Shown here: positions 45,346 through 57,600 of the stretch, one piece after another
Layout: each line of letters starts with the position of its first letter
Position numbering within the stretch: the stretch's first letter is position 1
Assembly: GCF_043641665.1 (NCBI RefSeq)
Contig: NC_092191.1
Coordinates: 20,305,501-20,369,500 of the forward strand
DNA from: Enoplosus armatus
Taxonomy: Eukaryota; Chordata; Actinopteri; Centrarchiformes; Enoplosidae
Direction of reading: 5' to 3'
Length of the DNA stretch: 64,000 nt
Position numbers and translations under genes: made by a program
Notes under the pieces: generated by a model
Database searches by the model: none
What the model was told of the DNA's origin: nothing
What the model saw: the letters and a program-made list of their open reading frames with translations, nothing else

Positions 45346-46511
45346 ATCTTTGATTTAAAATCTGATTTTGGCACGTCAGTACTGTCCACCTCCACTTCAA
45401 TGGTCATAGTGCAGTTTATTTGACTCGAATTAACTGTATAAATCGATCAAAACAGGATTACAATACAGTAGTGGCAGGAGTAGTGGTGTCCTTTATTTCA
45501 GAGGGATAAGATTTGAAAATGACCGTGACTCTTTTGGCGCGATCACCTTTAAGGATCTCGAGCCACCAGCAGCTTCAGCTCGACATGTATCAGCTTGCAG
45601 GAGGATGACAATGTGATATTCATTTTCCTCTCCAACCCGGAGGTCAGATGTCAGCTCGAGCGACAGAGAAACTCCCTAGAGTTGTCAAGCGTTGACTGTC
45701 GTGCTCAAGGACACTTTGACACTCACAGCACAATTTTGCAATGACAATAAAGGCCTTCTATTATATTCGAATGATTTACATTATATTTACACTTTTCCTT
45801 TCTGACTTGCGGTGGCAGTCCAGCTTTGCAAAGGACAGCTGCAGGTTGAAACACTGAATTACTCCGCTGTGTTAAATGAACTGGGACACCATCCAGCAAT
45901 GAAGAACAATTTAGAGTGTAATTCCAAAGTGAGATAAATGCTTTCAGAAAACACAGACAGCTACTTAAAAGTGTTTGCAAAATGAAAAGTGAATCAACTA
46001 TGTTTTGAGTGATGCCGAATTTCCAAAATGTGAATGCATTACTGTCCACTTTTTAGACTACAGTGAAATTGAGTTGTGAACAGAGGGCAGGGAGTCTGAC
46101 GCCAGGCTTTTCTGGCAAAATGCTAATGTGGCTATCAAGGAGGCTGTTGGCCTAGTATCAGCTGGAAGCTCAAAGACCACTGCAGTGGTTTACTTTTCAT
46201 CACCGTCAACAGCCAAGAGGTGGTTGAGTTCTGCTGGGTCAGACTTTGACTTTAAACTGTTGTCCAGGCGAAATGTCGTCCAGCTCGAACCTCAAGGCAA
46301 GTCCATCGCTCAGCGGAGAGGACTGGAAATAATTGACTGTAAAAGTTTAATTACTCGTCCGTTACGATATAAATAAGAGTCATTCATCTTGCACGTTGTA
46401 AAACATACACTGCGGCTTTGCAGGCCTGTGCTTTTCTGTTCAGTCTCTGTGTGAGCGATTTGCACAGATGCATGCGTGTGTGTGTGTGTGTGTGTGTGGT
46501 TTTAGTGTGTG

Positions 46512-46653
46512 CTATCTGTGGCGTTGCCTGGGTGCGATGTTGTCTATGATCCGCGGGCTGCAGTGGGTGTTGTAGTGCAGGGCAGGGTCGGAGTAGTTGA
46601 AGGGCGGAGGGTTGTACTGCTCCTGGACGTAGTCTGGCAACAAGTGGGGGAGG
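46512..46653 (-). CDS. MUC4-like gene: cytoplasmic-tail terminal exon
   Basis: The acceptor is TTCCTTCCAG. In the phase left by the TM exon it encodes DLPHLLPDYVQEQYNPPPFN, YSDPALHYN and a basic end PRQRHR followed by TAG at 46514-46512. The tail is 47 residues and Tyr/Pro-rich. The preceding intron is about 3 kb. Confidence 0.85.
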
Positions 46654-48588
46654 CTGGAAGGAAAGCACACGAGCCAATCAGAATGCAGGCGTAGGCAAGA
46701 AATCTGCAAGATGCTGTAAAGTGGCAGATATGCAGAGCGATGTCCATATTATCTCTTCACATCATCGCACCGCATGTAAGGAGTTAATGTCTTTTGCTTG
46801 CGCCAGTGCGGATCATCATGCGCTGTAAAACTGTTTACTAGCTGTGATATGTCTCCATCAATGGCAGTTTCTGCACACTTTGTACCTTTTGCAGTGAATC
46901 CCCGGCTCTTGATTAGTGCCGTCTCTAATTCTACAGACAGTAAACAATCATTTCAGGCCGTTTATGGAAATGTTTGGATGGGTAGCAGTTGTTGTGGAAT
47001 ACTCAGTGACTCATGAATATTCATGCGGGCTCTAGCCTAGATATTGGGAGTGTTGAAAGATGCTGAAATCTGGGGCTAAAGCTGATTAAAAACACGAGGC
47101 GCACGTCCCAAATGCTTCTCCCGACTCACCATTTGCAGCTCAGATGTTTTGGATTGTATATCATTATGGTTTGTTCTTGCAAAACATGTATATCCTCTCT
47201 GATAATGAGGTACAGGCGGTGCAACCTGGTGTGCCGTGAATCACTCTGTGAATAACAATAAAAACACGGTTCTTGCCAGTGATTCCTTGCGAACTTGCCC
47301 ATCACATCCTTTGCTTGGTCCTTGATTACAGTTAATGTGAAACGTTGTGTTCAAATTCTCTGAAGCTGAGTCCGAATCGTAGGCAGGGTCCAGAGATTTG
47401 ATAAATAATGCAGGTTTTATGGCATTTTATGGATAAAACTCTCTGTGAAAACCTACATTTGGTGTTAAGTACTGGGAGGTTAAAAAGGAACACTGGAAAC
47501 GTAAAACTCAACCATTCCTCCTCCATCATATCCCATGCATCTGGAACCTTAAGTACTATTATATCATACCATATAATCCAAGTATCTGTATCTCTCCGTC
47601 TTGTTGAAAGACAACAGCATAACCTCTTCCCTGGCTTTTGCTTATTCGCTCTAATCTAACAACATAATCCCACAATGCTGGCGCGCCGACCCCCCCGGCC
47701 ATTATATCCATAGGGTCTAGTTTACTGATAGCAGGGAAAGCAGGCCAGTCATCAGGGGGATTATGTGTCTCTATGGCCTACTAACACCTGGCCCAGATGC
47801 CCTACATCTGTGCACCCATGTGGGGGCCAAGGACACATGCACATTATGATGCACAAAGTCATGAATAGATGCACAGCTATTCACGTGCCGTACACATCTG
47901 AATATGGCATGTAGATTAGTAGTTACAGCATGTTTTCCTCCAGCATTCAGCTTTGTATTCAGATTTGTTACTGTGATCTGATATTTTTTTCCATGTGCAG
48001 CCGAGGTTAAATAGCTCCAATCTCTTTACTGTGGCTGACTTTTCAGTCTGTGTGGTCGAGCTAAATCCTAATCCCCACTCTTTCCAGTCTTTATGCTAAG
48101 CTAAGCTAACCGGCCGCTGGCGGCATGTTCACATTTACCGCACAGACGTGAGAGTGCTGCCAATCTTCTCATCTAACTCTCAGCAAATGAGTGCATTTCC
48201 CCCAACAAGTCGAGCTCCTCCTTGAAGACATTACGTTGGATGATTTCATGATGCCGTTTTAGCCCTCTCCCTGTGAGCAAACAGCATCTCTAATCTGTGA
48301 ATGTGTCACCCTCACCATCACCTTGGTTCACTGTGTGTTCCATCTGCAAACAATCCTCGGTGTTACCCAAGTGTAGTTTCATAACTCGGACCAAAGCTGT
48401 TAGTAGGAAGTGTTTTTGTTTAATATAGTAAGAGAGTGGGCAGTCCGTCCTCCAACTGAGAAGTTAAATACAAGAAGACAGCGCTGCAGCAGCAGTACAA
48501 AGGACAGGATTTAAAGCCTTCAAGTTGCTGGAAAGGATTGTCTCCGGGCAGACCTACTTGACTACTGTACCTTGAAACAGAGTGTGTT

Positions 48589-48620
<32 letters not shown>

Positions 48621-51600
48621 TGTTCATTCTCTGCAGCAGTATGTTTTGTGGTGACCTCACAATGAACCCTGTCTCACCCCGCCCAAAGGAGCTGCTGACC
48701 CACCTAAACACACTTTTTAAAAAATTCATTAGTTTTAGTGCACCACGATGGTCTAGCCATAGTTCAGCGGGCCTGTGAGGCTATAAACATAGTCTTATTG
48801 CGTAGCCGAAGACGACTGTGGTATGGATGAAAAATGAAGAGGCAACAGTGCTATTCTCAGATCCTTACCACTAGTGAGGCAGAAAAAAAAACATTAAGTA
48901 CGGCAGGAGGGCGGTGCCAAAAGAAAACTGAAGCTGAGAGTCTCTGGCCCTCTTGAAGTCTCCAAGCGGTCGCCTCTGAGGACTCCACAGCCACAGTTTT
49001 GCTGTGGGACATCTGTGCTTACGTGGCCAATCATGGAGAAAGCTGGTGGGGGTGATTGAGGAAGCAACGCAGTATAATGTAGTTGTGTGCAACAAATGTA
49101 TACCACACTAGAGACAAACAGAAGGTTTGTATTTAGCCGTATTTTGGCAAAATGTGACTTACTGGAACGTAGGATATGGTTTAGAAGAGGAGAAATGGAT
49201 GAATCTGCTGGATGGCTTGGACAATTTTCTATGGGTCCTTTTTTTTGTTTTTAAGTTTCTTTTTTTTTTTTGGGCATTTCTGCTCATGCTTATTATGACA
49301 GTGATAGCTGGAGAGAGACAGGAGAGGCAGGGGAGAGAGAAAGGGAATGACATGCAGCAAAGGGCCCAGGCTGGAATCGAACCTAGGCCGCTGCTGTACT
49401 GTTTTTTTTGGGGTCACTGTTGGAATCATCTGTTTGTGAATCTAATCTGAGTATTTCTTTAAATATATCCCTTATAAGCACAAATAGCAGAAAAATGTCA
49501 TCATCAGGAGCTTCAAACGTAACCTGTATAATATTGTTACCATCAGTAGTATGATTCAGTAAATCATGTTGCGTAGAAAGTACTAACTGTGTGTAAATTC
49601 TACATAATGTGCTCGTGGTGTTACTCACTCTCCAGTAACAGTCTTCTTGCAGCAGCAGAAGCAGGCCAGTGCGGCCAGGAGCAGCAGCAAAAGCAGAGGG
49701 ATGCCGATGCCCAGAACCAGGCCCAGAACGAGGTCTAGTTCCATATCACTCGCCTGGCCTCTGTCTGCAAAGGGTCAAGTCGAACCACGTCACGACAAAC
49801 ATTTTTAATGAAATGCTCTCGTCACAGTCTCAGAATGTTTTACAGAGTGAGAAAGGACAGGGTAAATGTCAAAACTATAGCAGGATTTTCAACTAAATCT
49901 TGACCTACAAAATGGCTACAACACTATTAAAGACATGAAAGGCATTTCTCAAAGACATTTAATTTCTCTAGTAAATGTTTTATGGGTTCAACACACGGTC
50001 GAAATATTGATTTTGACGGTTTATTGGCCCTAGAGCCCCTTGCCGTACCTGCAGGATGGATGTAAAGTGTGCTCAGATCCTCACCTAATACACAGGACTG
50101 GGTTTCATCCACATCAGTGGTGCCATTGCAAACACATCTGTAGCCTCCGTAAGTGTTTGTGCAGAGGGCGGGGTGGACACACACCGCCTCCTTGGCTTTA
50201 CACTCATCCAGATCTGTAGGTGTGGACAGTCAAACAGCAAGCGGGAGAGAGAGGTAGCCTTACCAACAGTTTGCCATCATTAAAAAGGTGCTGCAGTATG
50301 TTTGATACCTTAAAGGTCCCACATTGTAGAAAGTGAGATCTCCATGTCTCGTTTGATTATAAAGCAGCTCTGGGTGCTGTATAAATACTGTGAAAGTATC
50401 AAAACGCTCAGTCCACAGAGAAATGCACACAGCCCGTATTCAGACACTGTGCCTTTAAACGAGCCGTCGGGACTTCCGTAAGGTTGTGATGTCACAACTA
50501 TACAGTCACCCCACTCAGCCACGCCCCCCCCCCCAGCAGGTCATCTGCTCCAGGCACAGCACGGCCACCAAGTACGAGGACGCTCGTCCACCCGCTCAGT
50601 CTGTCTGAGTTATTGGAGCGCTCTGCTCAGGACTACTCTTCAGGTGTTTGGAGGTTGTTCAGTTTGTCTAAAACAGCTTGTTTCAGACGGAGGGGGAACT
50701 GAGGGGCTGCATGAAGGGCCAGGAGAAGATACACGAGGACTTTCTGGAACTGTGAAGCATGCAAAGCTTCTCTAGTGAAGTCCCAGAATAATAATATAGA
50801 GCTGAAATGAGCATAATATGGGACCTTTAATACCACGCCACTGTGGCAAACTGAAACACTGTAACACAGGATATTACGTTGAAGTTGAATAAAAAAGCAT
50901 CGGCAGTTTACCATCAACTTCTACGGCACTGATGTCGTAGTGGCTGCGGACTCTGGCCAGGTAGTCTCTGATGTACCAGTGGGGTGTGTCACTGGACACG
51001 TTGATGCGATATTCGGCCACATCTGGACTGGAGCCCTGTCCCGGATCCTTCTTGCTGGCGTTGTAGAATTTGTTCTGGAAACCCAACGACAGAATGTCCA
51101 CCAGCTGAGAGAGAAGGAGAAATGGCTTGTCATTATGCAAATTTGATATTATAACTGTTACATGTTACTAATTACCCCCGCGCGCACACACACACACACA
51201 CACACACCTGTTTGAGTCCATCAGGTCTGTTCTTCCTCCAGCCCACAGAGACGTTGAACACATTACACCCTGCAGGCACAGAGCAGCAGCGACAGGCTGT
51301 GTGACGGCCTCTTATTACCATACATGGGCATGTTTACCATGGCAACGCCAGAGGAGGAGTAAAGCTACGATGAAGCTAATGAGCTCATGAAGCCATAGAA
51401 AGAAGCATATGGGAGGTCTTACCTGGAGGATTGGCAGATTCACCTGCAGAGAAACACACCATTCAGAGCTGAGTTAAACACACAGGTGACACACACGTGC
51501 ACAGTTACAGTTACAGCACATACCGTACATACTGGTAATGCACTTATAAATACATGCATGTATCTTTGAGACCGACCACCGATTACATTTGTCTGTCCCT

Positions 51601-54600
51601 TTTAAGTTTAAGTTGCTGGCTGGTAAAAGAGGAGAGCCGGACAGTTTTTACGACCACGTTGTGGAATCTGTTGTGGATATTGTTTTGGGCTTTTGGAATA
51701 CATAGATACAAGGCGTTGGAATATTTTTTTTGTTTTCATCCAGTTTATTTTTGCACGAGGGTCAGTGGAACAGTGAACCCTCCTTTGCTTTCATCTGCAA
51801 GAGGAGTCTCTGTGAGCTTGCGTGGCACACGTGTCCACTCCCGGTTTGACACTCTCTGCCTAAATGTGGGATCCTACAGGGGGCGCTGTGTGCTGGGAAT
51901 TATGCGAAGTCACCAGTTTTTACTGTGCAGCTGTTGTGCTGTTCCATAAAAAGCCATAATCTTTCCTTTAAGATAACCGCATGTGAGCTGTGTGCACTTT
52001 AAATACGGCATCATGCACTGTATGTAAATAAAGGCTTTTGGCTTCTGCAAGCCTCCAGACGCCGTTGTTTCCAGTGTAAATGAACTGAAAGAAAAATGAC
52101 GTTACTGGAATACATTCTATGTCATTTGGACCTCTATAACCTGTGAGGGTAACTGATGGAAGAGATGAACGATAGTGCACACGTATGGATTGTGAACATA
52201 CCACATCCATCTGTGTCCTTGGTGTTCTGGTATCTACAGAAGCAGTCGACAGAGCCGGGCTTGTTCTTGCACTCGAACTTGGCGTTGGGACAGGTCGAGA
52301 GCTCTGCACACTCATCTATATCTACAATACGGACAGAGACAGCTGTGCGGTTAAACAGTCGTAAATAAATGTGTCATTAGTCATGCCGAAGCGCCGGGCG
52401 TTCAGTACCTGTGCAGTTCTGTCCGTTTCCTGTGAAGCCGGGCTTACATGTGCAGGTGTAGTTTTGTTTTGTGCTGCGGCAGGCGGCATCTTTGTGGCAG
52501 GGGAAGGGGAAGGGGGGGATGCACATGTCTGAGAAGGTATGCAGAGAGAGACGAGAACGAAATAAATCATAGTGTGTGGGCTTTTTTTTTTTTTTTCCCT
52601 CTCCAAACCTGATAATGTGACAAAGGAAACCCAGCAAACACAGAACATTAACGTGCCACAGACCATGCTCAAAGCACTTGTATCCCTGCTTCCCCTCAGA
52701 GACGGTATTATCGGGACACTCTCCGCAGGTGAACCGGCCGGGCTCGGACTCTGACTGGCACTGCACCCCTCGGAAACAGGGTTTGCCTTGACATACGTCT
52801 GCAGGGTTCCCACAGAACTTTCCACTGAATCCCTTTGGGCACAGGCACCCCACCACCTGGGAGACAGGAATAATGAACAGGAAAGGAAGAGGAAGATTTA
52901 GAAAAAAAGACACTACTTGTCCCACACTCAGATCTGAATAATACAAATGCGTCCCTTCTCCTTCACTGATCTCCAGATTAGAATCGAAATGAGTTTACAA
53001 AAAACTGAATTTGAAAAATTTGCTCAGAAACAATTCCTTAAAAATAAATGATGCATCGTCTTAGGCTATATACAACCAGTTTCTTTTCCTTGATTTTAGG
53101 AAGTCTGTTTAAAGTTGCAACCTATAATATTTCCTAGAAGAGGGAGGGCTTTTAATACCGTACATTAGCTTTGAGCATGGAAAAAAGACACTAAAATCAG
53201 GAAATGTTTATCACTCACACTGAGGAAACGTCAGTATGTGTAGTGGGCTGTTTGCGTTAATGTTTACGTTAATTGTATTGTCATCTGAGGAATAAAATCC
53301 AGTGCTTCTGCTTGAATTCATTCTGGAATCTACGAGAGCACGTAATGAAGAGGTGCGCTGTTTTTACATATAACACATATATTATTATCACACCTTTAAA
53401 CTCACTCGATAAATGGGCCGAATGAAATGGTTTGGCTTGTGAGTCATCTGTTGGTGGGAGCAAAGACTTGTGGGATAATATGCAATATGCCCTTTCCTTC
53501 CCATAAAGGACGGTATTAAAGGAAGCTCTGAAGCCCCCTTTGTTAACATTTAAAGAGCACTATGAGCTCTTATCATGGCTGCCGCTTAATGAGGAATGGC
53601 AGAAGAATGGCACACTGTGTCCATCATAATGCGACATTTCTGTCATGGAAATCTAATGTTTTGAAATGTTCCCTTTTTGAATTTGTGGAACTGTTCATGA
53701 TTGGTTGTTTGGCCATCCTGGTTCATCATCCAAAACGTGTACCTGGAACTTTCCCTGCTGGTGGTTTTCTGTGACGCTGTCGTACTGGCAGGCTCCCCCG
53801 TTGAAGCAGTTGCAGACGCGCAGGACGGGGGTGAACAGGGAGCTGGTGAGCTTGTCGCTGACTTTGATGGTCAGCTGGACGGGCTGTGTGGTGAGGGGCG
53901 TCCACGTCAGGAGGCCGTCACCTGGAGCGGAGAGCACAGGGGTCATGTGGCGGCAGTGTAAAAGCCTGCGCAACACAAACTCGGTCATACACGTTAATAA
54001 CAGCGGGGGGACATCGTGGGATATTTAAGAGGCCACTGTACCACTGTATTTCTGTGATTTAATGAGGCACATGACAGTTAAACATTTACAGCTGTATCTT
54101 TTGTGCTAGTATTAATAAAAACAGCATTTTATGCTTTTCTGCCAGCTCTGTATGCCTGTGCGTGTCTCTGTCTGTGTGACCCATCCACTGACTCAGCTCT
54201 GAAATGTCCCATCTGCCAAAAGACTGCTGGCTCACCATCCCACTAACAAATGTCAACAGTGACGTCATCGAGAACATCGATGGAGGTGGGGGGTGGGGGG
54301 GCTCTCTTTGGTGTGTGTGTGTGTGAGTGCCTCACCACTGCCTATGGAAGCCCGTGGAGGCCTGGGGTAGAGCAGCGAGTAGGTGATGGGGTCTCCGTTC
54401 GGGTCCTCAGCGACAATCTGAATGTTGACGGTAGAGTTGACCTTACAGGAGATCACTGTGGGCTCCGTCACTATGGGAGGCATGTTACCTAGCAGGCCAC
54501 GTCAAATTAGTACAGGTCAACGGCAAACACTAAAAACCTTTCCAAAATAGTGCCGCCATCTTACCATAGATCAGAGCCAGATTCTGGTATTGATTCTTGG

Positions 54601-57600
54601 CGTCCAGAGTCCGCAGGCCCAGGTCAGAGCTGCCGGACGCTAGGGTGTCGTGGACGCACTGCATGCTGCCTTTACAGGTTCTCCTCAGCTCCGCCACCTC
54701 AGCAGGACTGACGCTTTCCAGCAGCTGCTCAGAGGAGGCGTGCTCCAGTGGAACCAGTGGAGTTGGAGAGAACAACAGGCTCTCTGGGACTGGAACGGCC
54801 CCTGGAAACACACATACACATACACACAAATGGGTAAAGAGACGGGGACGGATGTAGTAGGTCTGTAATAACTCAACAAGGTCCTGGGAAGGACAAACTA
54901 GAGGCCGACATTCTCAGAGAAGGATGGCGAGAACATCAAATCAAAATCATTGCATTGCCGAAAGACTACCCCACCCCTTAAAAAAAAAAAAAACACACAA
55001 CATGTGAACGGGATGGGACGGGAGTCATTCTTCTGGGACTGGGACGTAAAACCAAAACAATGAGCTGAAAAACACTAAAAGACTTGGTAGAACTGAGGGA
55101 AACTGCAGAGCTGGGTGATCATCCTCCTTTGTCACTACAAACAACACCCCCCCACACTTATATAAATATAGTGTATAAATATATACACTGGCAGCTAAAG
55201 GTAAATATAAGGAAGCAGCTCCACTTCCCTGGCAGGCCTGACATGGTTCTGCTGTCAGAGGCTTCGAAGCAAGGGATCCTGCTGTAGACGACAGGAGCTC
55301 GAGAGGACTGGATGGTGGAGACTAATGACAGACAGGTCCAGGTATTAAGCTCTGACGCAACAGAGCAGCAAACAGGGGTAGAGGGCTCACCGTAAGCCAG
55401 CCAGTCAGCCTGGCAGTGAATTAGGAGTAGTGTTTGTGACCCTGCGTAACAATAGCTCCATATTCTATATGTTTTCTATATCGTACATAATGGCTTTGTA
55501 CTTAACTTTTACATATTGTTTATTTTCAGACACCATGAAATAGAACAACTGTATGCGTCTGTGGTCCACTCACAGGACAAGCCAAAGTCATGCAGTCTCT
55601 CCTCCGAGGGGGGGTTGAGGCCCGTTGAGGGGAGGAGCCTGCCGTCGGACATGAGGAAGTCGTCGGAGCGGATGGCGCTCCAGAGACCCATGAGACCCAC
55701 AGTGCGGTTGTAGAAGGTCTGAGGAACCTCCACCATGGCTGCCAGCTGATTGTGGCCTACAACCCGCCACGCCACCACGTGGAGACCCCCAGCGTACACT
55801 GCTGCACAGCGACTCAGCGACAGGCAGCGCACAGCAAAGTCCTTCTCGCCCATGTGCACGACACCTGAGAGTGGACGGTTAGGACATATTTGCCACTTTG
55901 GTCCACAACAGCTTTTATACAGTGTTTTTTATTTTTAAATCTGCTTTTTTAACTGTGTGCCAGACGTGTATGTTGATATTTACCAACTGTGACAGGGACC
56001 TCGACGTCATCCACAAAAACCTGCAGTCCGTCTCCTTTCTCTGCACATCTCCATTCAATCTGGAAATAACACACAGGTTAAAGTGTGATTTACAAATATC
56101 ATTTGTAGTATGATTTATTTCAGCCTGCTTTAACAACTGGTTTTGAAGAGCACATGACACACTTCATGTGCTTCACAGTGCCTCCATCCACTACTCCAAA
56201 AGAAATAGAGCTAAAAAACGTGGGATGATTATTTGAGGCCAGATAAGTCGACGGGAAAACGTCCTCCCAAAGATCTTGACACTGAAACTCTTGTTCCCCA
56301 TCACAACCAATACAGAAGGTGTTCGCTGAAATCGATGTTCAAACTTTGTAAAAGAGTAAGTAAGTAAGAGTAGACACAAACAGCCTGACCTTGCCAATGC
56401 CCTGGTGGAAGGCAGCCATGCGCACCACCACGGGGACCTCAATGATCCCCTTTGCGTCTGTTTGTAGCTTGTCAGTCTGTCCTTGCAGGGTGAAGATATT
56501 AGAGCCGGTGCTGGAGGAGAGACGCAATATCACAAACTCTCCCAGGGCCTTGAAGGAGTACTCCGTCTCATCGAAGGTGATGAAATGGAGGCTGCCGTAC
56601 ACCATCGCTGCAGGGGAAACATGTACAAGAGGGGTTTTCTGGGGAGTCATTTAAATTCATCACACCACAGTCTTCTTTGATTGAAAGGCACAACAAGTTT
56701 TCTGGGGATGGACAGACTGCTGACTGTCATTACTGGATGTACACCCCAATGAACACCCCCCCCCCCCCCCCCCCCTATTACTGTACAGCATGTGCTCTCC
56801 TGCTGGTCTCAACTCTGCTCTGCGTTTACTGGGAAGAATCCCTCACCAACGCCCTGTGTCGCCTTCTGGGCTGGGGTGAAGCCGGCAGGGCTGGCCCAGC
56901 TGTAACCTTGGCAACGGTCCAGTGGTCTCTTGCTGAGGTAAAGGTGGCACAGAGGAGACTCGATACAACACCACAGGAATGGCAGGAGATCTTCATCTGG
57001 AGAGAGACGTTTGATTAAATATTTACGGCGGCAGCCACTTCAAGAGATTGCATGTGTCTTACTTTGTCCTTGAGCAAGGCACTGACATCTGACCGAAAAC
57101 TCACTTATTTCTGACTACTGGTATGTGCAAATATTCAAAGCTAACTCATTAATAGGAACTTCTTCTCATATTTGTGTGTAGGAATGACTGAACTCCTATG
57201 CATTAATCACTAAAGTGTTGAATGATGCAGCACAAAGCTCCTTTAGATACATAAACATTTCTGTCTATTCTTTACAAACTCCTTAAAACAACTTTTTTCA
57301 TTTGAAGAAACAGTGTCAGTGTTTAATGCCTATTTCTGTCTTGTCTTAAATACAACTTTCTTTGAGCTGTCACGACTTTTTCATGACCCCCTTTGGAGCA
57401 GATCTTGACTTTGACTCAACTAATGCCGTCCTGAAAACAACCCTGAAAAAGAACATTCCCTTGTGACTAATAGGAGTTGGTGGTTGTACTATAAGTCCTA
57501 CTTGTATGGCGGATTTGACAAAAACAATAAAAAATCATGTGTATTACCGATATGTTTCTGCATGCTGTGTCCGGAGAAGTAGCGTTCATTGTACCCAGCC

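Larger units (their letters stand above)
40481..46511. other. Intergenic region between calm2 and the MUC4-like gene
   Basis: No coding exon was recognised on either strand. It contains (TG)n tracts (40974-40998, 42943-42968, 44346-44402, 46475-46498) and, from about 44530 to 45345, an AT-rich dispersed repeat with recurrent TACTTTTACT-type motifs. The 3' UTR of the minus-strand MUC4-like gene must start at 46511. A weak AATAAA on the minus strand is at 45497-45492. Confidence 0.65.

Noticed and set aside
49285..49400. tRNA gene
   Set aside because: B-box-like motif only, with diverged arms and a C/T-rich tail; better explained as a SINE fragment.
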